DNA from: Bifidobacterium phasiani
Lineage (GTDB): Bacteria; Actinomycetota; Actinomycetes; Actinomycetales; Bifidobacteriaceae
Direction of reading: 5' to 3'
Length of the DNA stretch: 64,000 bases
NCBI RefSeq assembly: GCF_019331775.1
Contig: NZ_JAHBBD010000006.1
Span: 62,001 to 126,000 of the forward strand
Under the pieces are notes generated by a model that saw only the letters and a program-made list of their open reading frames with translations, did not search any database and was not told where the DNA came from. This document shows positions 57,946 to 64,000 of the stretch, in pieces. Positions within the stretch are counted from its first letter, which is position 1; each line of letters opens with the position of its first letter. The position numbers and the translations under genes are program-made.

Positions 57946-59673
57946 TCAGGCGCTCCTGCGTATGCGGTAGGACTGCCTCGGGCTGCGCGCTGGCTGCGTG
58001 CGTTCGATGAGCCCGAGTTCGAGCAGCTTGTTGATCTGATAGGTGACGGTCGAGCGGGGCCGCCCGGTCTCCGCGACGAGCTGGGGCAGCCGCGTCGCGT
58101 CGTGCTCGGCGATGAACGCGAGCATCTGCCTCTCGAGTTCGGAAAGCGAATCGGCGGCATGGTCTTGCGGCGTCTCGTAGTATGACGTGCCGGCCCACGA
58201 TCCGGTCGGCGTTGCGTCGGGGTGCTGCGTACCGTCCTGCAATCCGACCGCCGGTGCCGCGGGTTGCGGCGTGTCGGTCCGCGATTCGACTGGCGATGCA
58301 ATGGGTCGCGGCATTCCGGACCGCGATTCGGCGTGCGGCGCGTCGGGGTGCGGCATACCGGGGTGCGGCATACCGTCCAGCAATCCGGCCGCCGGTGCCG
58401 CGGCCGGTGCGAGGCGGTCGGTGTGCGCGGCGCGGAACGTGATGGAGAACGCCGACAATGTGTCGCTGACCTCGGGCCTGCCGTTGCCTCCGGACCGCAG
58501 CAGCGTGGTGATGAGCTGGTAGCCGGTGCCGCGATTCTCCGCCACATAGCCGTCTCGGAACGGCGTGGTCTCCATCAGGGCGGCGAGCGTGCGGTTGCGC
58601 GTCGCGGAGACGCCCGGCTCGCCCAGCGAATCCACGGTGACCGGCCCGTACAGGCCGCCCGGGCTGATGATCTCCAGGCGATTGCCGTACATGTTGACCT
58701 GGATCTGCGCGCCCTGGCCCATGGGGGAATAGTCGCGGTGCATGATCGCGTTGCACAGCGCCTCGCGCACGGCGTCGATCGGGTATTCGAACGCATCGCG
58801 GCGCCGCGCCTGCCCGTCCAGCACGCCGCCCACCCGCATGTTGCGCGACACCCACGCCAGCGCATCCTCGAGTATCTCCGGAATGGGGCCCGCCATGGAG
58901 CGCGAGTCGAGGTACTTCACGGCATTGCCGGAGGTCTTGCATGTTCCCGGGTAATAGGCGACGGTGACGGTGAGTCGCGGGAACCAGCGCTGCGGGTAGT
59001 TGCCGGCGACCAGCAGCCCGGACAGCGTCGGGTGCGGCCGCCCGTCGGCTCCCGTGGCGATGATGTTCAGCGCTCGCAGCGAGTCGTCGCGCGACAGCGT
59101 GCCGAAGATGCGGGGGTGCAGCGACCGTTGCCGTGCGACGATCGCGTCGAGGATGTCGTCGAGCAGGTCCGCCGGGGTCGCCTCATCCACGACGGCGCGG
59201 TCATGCACCGGCTGACGACGCTCTTCGAGCAGCCGGTCGACCTCGTATGTGGTGAGTCGGCGATCGCCGACGCCGACCCGGATGTATGAGCCGTGGTAGC
59301 GCCCACGGTCCGTGACATGGCACGGCTTGTCGAACGGAGGCATCTCCTCGATGACCGCGACCGCCACCGGGGCGCCGTGGTATTCGAGGATCTCGATGTC
59401 CGGGCGCACCGGCGGCGTGAGCCGATCCGCGCACTGCCGCGCGAACGATTCGGCCACGGCCTCCGGCCGGAAGCCGGGGGTGGGCGAGAATCCGGTCTGT
59501 TCGGCGAGCCCCAGCACGATCAGCCCTCCGGACCCGTTGGCGAACGCCGATACCGTTTCCATCAGCGACGCCGATACGCCATGCTCGCACGCCTTGACCT
59601 CGACGGCCCGGCCGTCGGTGGCCGCGTGCCGCAGCCGTTCCACGAGCCGCGCCAGTTCCTCTTCGGTGATCAT
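57946..59673 (-). CDS. AlbA/Schlafen-type ATP-binding protein with C-terminal HTH
   Basis: 575 residues. N-terminal AlbA_2 (divergent AAA-4) domain: EVKACEHG, FANGSGGLIVLGL. A middle ATPase-like part contains REALCNAIMHRDYS and NRLEIISPGGLYG. A Pro/His-rich stretch with pentads such as GMPHP (~425-490; DNA 58200-58400) leads to a C-terminal winged helix (RPRSTVTYQINKLLELGLI). Annotated elsewhere as transcriptional regulators or accessory proteins of unknown function. ATG 59673 after AAGGGGG. Palindromic sites upstream suggest autoregulation. Confidence 0.85.
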   Translation of the reverse strand: MITEEELARLVERLRHAATDGRAVEVKACEHGVSASLMETVSAFANGSGGLIVLGLAEQTGFSPTPGFRPEAVAESFARQCADRLTPPVRPDIEILEYHGAPVAVAVIEEMPPFDKPCHVTDRGRYHGSYIRVGVGDRRLTTYEVDRLLEERRQPVHDRAVVDEATPADLLDDILDAIVARQRSLHPRIFGTLSRDDSLRALNIIATGADGRPHPTLSGLLVAGNYPQRWFPRLTVTVAYYPGTCKTSGNAVKYLDSRSMAGPIPEILEDALAWVSRNMRVGGVLDGQARRRDAFEYPIDAVREALCNAIMHRDYSPMGQGAQIQVNMYGNRLEIISPGGLYGPVTVDSLGEPGVSATRNRTLAALMETTPFRDGYVAENRGTGYQLITTLLRSGGNGRPEVSDTLSAFSITFRAAHTDRLAPAAAPAAGLLDGMPHPGMPHPDAPHAESRSGMPRPIASPVESRTDTPQPAAPAVGLQDGTQHPDATPTGSWAGTSYYETPQDHAADSLSELERQMLAFIAEHDATRLPQLVAETGRPRSTVTYQINKLLELGLIERTQPARSPRQSYRIRRSA

Positions 59674-59689
59674 GCCCGCCCCCTTGGAG

Positions 59690-59741
59690 ACATATCAACA
59701 TAGCAACTACATATCAAACATCCTAACATGGTTTGATATGT
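59690..59741 (-). promoter_or_regulatory. Palindromic operator and promoter of the AlbA-type gene
   Basis: Arms ACATATCAAAC (59709-59719) and GTTTGATATGT (59731-59741) are perfect 11-bp complements with an 11-bp centre. A third half-site ACATATCAAC is at 59690-59699. On the minus strand TTGATA and TATGTC, 17 bp apart, form the promoter within these sites. Conspicuously AT-rich against the surroundings. Confidence 0.75.
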
Positions 59742-59763
59742 TGTCGGAGGCGTGTCGCCGAGG

Positions 59764-60591
59764 TCACCGCGCCGCGATCGCCGGCCACAGCAGGTCGGCC
59801 ATGCGTCTCGCCCAATCCAAGGCATCCGTGGCGCTCGAAATGTCCGCGGTATCCGAAGTGTCCGATATGGTCGTGGCGCGCGGCGCGTCAGACGCGATTT
59901 CCGCGACCGTCCCGACGTCCGCGGCCGCTGCGTCGCGTTCGGAGACCCCGGTGTCCTCGGTTTCGGCGTCGTCGCCGGCCCCACCGGCCTTGTTCCTGCC
60001 TTCGCGGCCCCCATCGGCTCGCCGCGCCTCGGCGGCCGAGATCGCGCGGTCGGCGATCATCGACCCGATGATCGTGTCGAACAGCAGTCGGACGTCCAGC
60101 CCCGGCCGGAACACCCCCTCGCGCTCTCCGCGCAGGAAGAACTCGGACAAGTGCCGTTCGAGGGGAGGGATGCCCTGGTCGAAGATCCGCCGGAAGAACG
60201 CGTTGTCGCTGGAGAGCACCAGCCCCACGGCCTTGACGCCGATGCCCTCGTCGAACCGCTGCGCGAGCCGCGTCAGCAGCCGCTCTAGGTTCGCGCGCGA
60301 GGGCGGCAGGTCCTCGACGTGCGGCGAACGGACGATGTCGAGCGTGCTGATCGATTCGAGCAGGTCGTCGGTGTCGCGGTAGCGCCGGTAGATCGTCGTC
60401 TTGGCGACCCCGGAGGCGCGCGCGACCTTCTCGATCGTCACCGCGCCGATGCCCTCGGTGGTGGCGATGCCCAGCACGGCCTGCACGATCTTGCGGTCGG
60501 TGGCCTCGCGCGTGCGGCGGTGCCGCGCGGAGGCTGTGGGCGCGACGGATGCGGCTTGCGCGGCGGTGGCGGCGGAATCGGTGGTCATCAT
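59764..60591 (-). CDS. TetR-family regulator of the YhgE/Pip genes
   Basis: 275 residues. Helix-turn-helix ~50-70: VTIEKVARASGVAKTTIYRRY. The C-terminal domain is interrupted by an acidic Ala/Asp/Ser-rich stretch (~195-255). ATG 60591 follows GGAG at seven bases; a second ATG is adjacent. Transcribed in the same direction as the two membrane genes at 60731 and 62911 and just downstream of them, so it probably controls them. Confidence 0.88.
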   Translation of the reverse strand: MMTTDSAATAAQAASVAPTASARHRRTREATDRKIVQAVLGIATTEGIGAVTIEKVARASGVAKTTIYRRYRDTDDLLESISTLDIVRSPHVEDLPPSRANLERLLTRLAQRFDEGIGVKAVGLVLSSDNAFFRRIFDQGIPPLERHLSEFFLRGEREGVFRPGLDVRLLFDTIIGSMIADRAISAAEARRADGGREGRNKAGGAGDDAETEDTGVSERDAAAADVGTVAEIASDAPRATTISDTSDTADISSATDALDWARRMADLLWPAIAAR

Positions 60592-60730
60592 GCCTTCTCT
60601 CCATGGCGGGTCTGCGGCGGGCCGACGGTCTGCGGCGAGCCATCGGTGTGCGGTCGGCGGTTGTGGCGGGGCTGGCGGCCGTCGACCGCCCGGCCGCCGA
60701 CCGGCGAAACGGCCGTCGCCACCCGCGCGC

Positions 60731-62914
60731 TCACCCGATCAGCCTCGTGCGTTCGAGCTGCGCGCCGAGCCACCGGTTGAGCCCGGCCATCGGCTGGCGC
60801 AGCAGCAGGCCCAACAGCAGCAGCGGCGGGACGAACACCACCAGCTTACCCAGCTCGATCCAATAATCGTTCATGTAGATGCCGGCGATCGCGGCGCGCA
60901 TCGCGCGGATCGCGTGCGTGATCGGCAGGAACGGGCTGATGCGCTGCATGAACTCCGGCAGCGTCTGCAGCGGGTACGATCCGGCCGACCCGGACACCTG
61001 CACGACGAGCATGAGCATGCCGACCGCCTTGCCGATGTTGCCGAAGCAAGCGACCATCGTGTAGACGAACAGCGCGAACACCAGCCCGCCGACCCACCCG
61101 GAGAGCATGAACAGCAGCGGGTGCACGGCCTGGACGTGCAGGATCAGCAGGCTGCCCAGGCAGCTGACGGTGCTCTGCATCAGCGAGATCAGCGCGACGA
61201 CGCCGAACCTGCCGAGGAACATCCGGCGCGGCGTCATCCCCGGTTCGCCGATCCCGCGCCGCTGCCGCGGCGACACCTCGACGCTCACCGCCAGCATGAT
61301 CAGGATCGACGCGGTCCACAGCGGGATGAACGTGTAGTACGGCGCCATCGCGGATCCGAAGTTCCCGACCGGGAACACCGCCTGGCGGTGCAGCGCGATC
61401 GGCGCGGCCAGCGCGGCGGACAGCGTGGAGGCGTCCGTGCCCAGGACGGCGCGGACCGCGTCGGAGTCGGCGCCGTCGAGCGCGGAGGCGAGCGAGGCGT
61501 GGAACGCGGCGAGCCGCTCGCCTGCCGTGCGCAGCGCGGAGGCGGCGTCCTCGAGCGTGGCGCGCACGTCGTCGACGCTCCGCCCGGCCGAGTCGGCGGC
61601 GTCGCCCAGCGTCGTCACCGTCGAGGCGAGCCGCCCCTGGTCCTGCGACAGCACCGACGACGCGTCCCGCACGGCGGCGGCGAGCCGGTCGGTCTGCGTG
61701 CCCAGCGACGTGCCGAACGAGTCGGCGGCGTCGGAAGCGGAGGACTTCGCCTGGTCGATGAGTTCCTGGACGGCCTGCCGCTGCGTTTCGGCGTCGGCCG
61801 CGTTCGTATCGAGCGCGTCGGCCGCGTCGCCGAGCCCCGCGGACAGCGCGTCGAGCTGGTCGGCGGTGCGTTGCAGCGCGTCCGCGACGGCCGTGGCGTG
61901 CGCGTCGCCCTGCGCGCCCGGCAGCCCCTGCACGGTCTGCCGGAGCTGGCGGTAGACGGCGGCCTGCGCGGTCAGCGCGTCGGCCTGCCGCCGGATCGCG
62001 GCGGTGGTCGAGGCGGCGTCGTCGGAGGCGTCGCCGAACAGCGTGTCGACGTCGTCGCCGACCTGGGCGATCGCATCGGCGCTGGAGCCGAGCGCGCCCT
62101 GCACGGTGGCGACGGCTCCGTCGAGCGCCGAGGCCACGTCGTCCACGCCCTGGCGGGCGGTGTCCAGCTGCGGGGCGGCCTGGCCGACGGCCGTGGACGT
62201 CTGTCCGAGCAGCGCCGCCGAGTTGTCGAGCAGGGATCGCGCGGTGTCGGTCAGGGCGCGGTAGCCGTCGAGCGTGCCGGCCGTGTCGCCGAGCCGCGTG
62301 GCGAAGTCGGCGACGTTCGCGTCGAACGCCGCGAGCGCGCTTTGCGTCTCGGGGCGCTCGAGCTGGTCCGCGAGCGAGGAGGCGATGTCGAGCGCGATGT
62401 CCGTCAGCGTCGCGACGAACGTCTCGTTGATCTGCGCGGCGACCGCGTCGGCGCCCGCGCCGGTGAGGTTCGGGGCGACGGCGTTCTTCTTCTCGTTGCT
62501 GTAGTAGGCGATGGAGGCCTGCCGCGCCCGCCCGGTGAAGAACGTCATCATCGTGGCGCTGAAGTCCTCGGGGATGACGATGGCCGCGTAGTACGCGCCC
62601 GATTCGGTGCCTTCGATCGCGTCCCGCTCGGTGGTGAACGTCCAGTCGAGCTGGTCGTTCGCGCGCAGCTTGTCGACGACCTGCGCGCCGATCGTCACCT
62701 TGACGGGGATCAGGTCGGAGCGGTAGCCCTCGTCGGTGTCGGCCACCGCGACCTTGAGGTCGCCGAGGTTGCCGAACGGGTCCCAGCTCGCCGCGATGTT
62801 GAACCAGGCGAACAGGCTCGGTATCGCCACCAGGCCGGCGACGACGAGCATGGCGGTGGCGTTGCCGGCGAGCCGGCGCACGTCGTCGGCGAACAGATGC
62901 CATACGGCCCTCAT
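60731..62914 (-). CDS. YhgE/Pip-domain membrane protein
   Basis: 727 residues. One membrane segment at ~18-38 (LVVAGLVAIPSLFAWFNIAA), a long extracytoplasmic part with YhgE/Pip N-terminal motif (NLGDLKVAVADTDEG) and predicted coiled coils (~200-480), and five or six C-terminal ABC-2-like membrane segments (PLQTLPEFMQRISPFLPITH). The family includes the phage infection protein of lactococci and EsaA/YueB relatives; function in bifidobacteria unknown. Start overlaps the stop of the upstream gene (ATGA). Confidence 0.9.
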   Translation of the reverse strand: MRAVWHLFADDVRRLAGNATAMLVVAGLVAIPSLFAWFNIAASWDPFGNLGDLKVAVADTDEGYRSDLIPVKVTIGAQVVDKLRANDQLDWTFTTERDAIEGTESGAYYAAIVIPEDFSATMMTFFTGRARQASIAYYSNEKKNAVAPNLTGAGADAVAAQINETFVATLTDIALDIASSLADQLERPETQSALAAFDANVADFATRLGDTAGTLDGYRALTDTARSLLDNSAALLGQTSTAVGQAAPQLDTARQGVDDVASALDGAVATVQGALGSSADAIAQVGDDVDTLFGDASDDAASTTAAIRRQADALTAQAAVYRQLRQTVQGLPGAQGDAHATAVADALQRTADQLDALSAGLGDAADALDTNAADAETQRQAVQELIDQAKSSASDAADSFGTSLGTQTDRLAAAVRDASSVLSQDQGRLASTVTTLGDAADSAGRSVDDVRATLEDAASALRTAGERLAAFHASLASALDGADSDAVRAVLGTDASTLSAALAAPIALHRQAVFPVGNFGSAMAPYYTFIPLWTASILIMLAVSVEVSPRQRRGIGEPGMTPRRMFLGRFGVVALISLMQSTVSCLGSLLILHVQAVHPLLFMLSGWVGGLVFALFVYTMVACFGNIGKAVGMLMLVVQVSGSAGSYPLQTLPEFMQRISPFLPITHAIRAMRAAIAGIYMNDYWIELGKLVVFVPPLLLLGLLLRQPMAGLNRWLGAQLERTRLIG

Positions 62915-64000
62915 GGGCGCTCCTTTCCCGCGGCGTGCCGGCGCCGGGCGGCGCGGGCATGCGTGGCGATCCGGCTCGGCCAGGCGTCGGTCACCGGCTC
63001 GCCGTTGAGGATCCCGGTCTCGGCGACGCGCCGCGTGAACGCGCGGTTAGCGTCGGCCATCAGCGGCCGGACGACGATGCCGATCGCGAACGAGACCGCC
63101 GCGAACACCAGCAGGTGCAGCACCGCCGTGACCCAGGCGTCGCCGTAGAACCCGCCGATGGCCTCCCGCATCGCGTCGATCGCGTAGGTGAACGGGAAGA
63201 ACGGGTGCAGCGCGCGGAAGAAGCCCGGCATCATCTCGATCGGGTACATGCCGCCGGCGCCGGGGATCTGCACGATGATCATCGCCATCACCAGCGCCTT
63301 GCCGACGTGCTGCAGCGTGACGGCGAGCATGTAGGCGATGGCGCTGTACGTCACCGCCGCGATCACCCCGGTGAGGACGAACACGGCCGCGTTCGCGGTC
63401 TGCACGCCGATGGCCAGGTCGCCGACGGTGACGATCAGCCCCTGCGCCGCCGCGAGCAGCGCCAGCAGCAGCCAGCGGCCCAGGTACGCCTGCGTGGCGG
63501 TCATGCCGTCGATGCCCTCGCCGTCGGTTTCGAGGCGCAGCAGTGCGATGAGCATGAACGCGCCCGCCCACATCGCAAGGTTGGTGAACAGCGGCGCCAT
63601 GCCGGAGCCGTAGGAGTCCACCGGGTACACGACGCGCTCGTCGAGCACGGCGGGCGCCGTCATGAACGTGGCGATGGCGTCCACGTCGAGCCCGTCGCCG
63701 CCGCCGAACAGCGACGACAGCGTGCTTGCGGAGGCCAGCGCGTCGAGGTCGGTGCGCAGCGTCGCCAGCCGCGACTGCACGCCGGCCAGCGCCTCGTCCG
63801 TGTCGCGCAGCGCCGTATCGGCCTGGTCGAGCGCCTGGTCGAGCTGGTCGACGATGAGCAGCGCCTGGTCGGTGAGCGTGCCCTGCGCCGTGAGCTGGCC
63901 GCCGATCGCGCCCGCGGCGACGGCCAGCGATCCGAGCCCGCCGCCCATCTGCGGCAGCGCGCCGCCGGTCAGGCCGGTGCGCGCGTCGGCCGCGGTCTTG
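62911..64000 (-). CDS. YhgE/Pip-like membrane protein (5' end outside window)
   Basis: At least 362 residues present; the start lies beyond the right edge. Visible are part of a coiled-coil extracytoplasmic region and six C-terminal membrane segments with IEMMPGFFRALHPFFPFTY, similar in plan to the next gene. The two are translationally coupled by ATGA and likely form a heteromeric complex. Confidence 0.87.
   Translation of the reverse strand, partial: KTAADARTGLTGGALPQMGGGLGSLAVAAGAIGGQLTAQGTLTDQALLIVDQLDQALDQADTALRDTDEALAGVQSRLATLRTDLDALASASTLSSLFGGGDGLDVDAIATFMTAPAVLDERVVYPVDSYGSGMAPLFTNLAMWAGAFMLIALLRLETDGEGIDGMTATQAYLGRWLLLALLAAAQGLIVTVGDLAIGVQTANAAVFVLTGVIAAVTYSAIAYMLAVTLQHVGKALVMAMIIVQIPGAGGMYPIEMMPGFFRALHPFFPFTYAIDAMREAIGGFYGDAWVTAVLHLLVFAAVSFAIGIVVRPLMADANRAFTRRVAETGILNGEPVTDAWPSRIATHARAARRRHAAGKERP

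Noticed and set aside
61000..62900. Long plus-strand open frames opposite the YhgE/Pip genes
   Set aside because: Low-complexity composition without a ribosome site; the minus-strand genes have clear membrane segments and translational coupling.

Overview
The window looks like a chromosomal segment of a Bifidobacterium or a close relative. This is inferred from uniformly high GC and from the gene mix: several LacI- or AraC-controlled sugar ABC transporter plus glycosidase clusters, two tandem ketol-acid reductoisomerase genes, a TPP-riboswitch thiSFG operon, and an iron/flavin locus like those known in bifidobacteria. There is no phage, insertion sequence, CRISPR array, tRNA or rRNA that I can support. 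About 46 protein genes are called; two run off the window ends (GH13 at the left, YhgE/Pip-like at the right).

Layout. 1-9900 is an alpha-galactoside/alpha-glucoside region: a GH13 enzyme (minus), a lipoprotein binding protein with two permeases, a second near-duplicate binding protein, a GH36 alpha-galactosidase and an MFS carrier. Both binding-protein promoters carry a GAACCGGTTC palindrome whose regulator is not visible here. 9901-14560 holds an MHS-type MFS transporter preceded by what looks like a leader-peptide attenuator, then ilvC1 and ilvC2. 14353-18245 has an esterase, an SGNH hydrolase and an aldo/keto reductase among clusters of palindromic intergenic repeats. 18246-25812 is a complete alpha-glucoside cluster: LacI repressor, GH13 alpha-glucosidase, two permeases, binding lipoprotein and a DUF624/YesL protein. 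25925-30283 is a GH2 beta-galactosidase divergent from an AraC regulator that probably has a leaderless transcript.

30420-40310 holds a small membrane protein, two amino-acid permeases, a TetR regulator and an ABC exporter (ATPase plus a large FtsX-type permease with a long coiled coil). 40380-42556 is the thiamine thiazole operon thiS-thiF-thiG (minus) behind a TPP riboswitch and terminator. 42675-47832 holds a PhzA/B-family protein and a MarR regulator with a two-gene heterodimeric ABC exporter; matching operator half-sites lie before the MarR gene and before the exporter. 48125-57893 is the most distinctive part: apbE (minus) facing an operon of FTR1 permease, P19/Tp34 lipoprotein, DUF2318 redox membrane protein, two FtsX permeases, an ATPase and an FMN-binding lipoprotein, together a plausible flavin-linked extracytoplasmic iron uptake system. 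57946-64000 ends with an AlbA/Schlafen-type ATP-binding regulator under a palindromic operator, a TetR regulator and two translationally coupled YhgE/Pip-like membrane proteins.

Things beyond ordinary annotation: the attenuator-like leader at 9970-10196, a dispersed ~77-bp imperfect palindrome present three times, a pair of 39-bp palindromes, long imperfect inverted repeats at 14358-14470 and 32481-32602, long stretches of perfect identity between paralogues (gene conversion), and a proline-pentad repeat inserted into ApbE.
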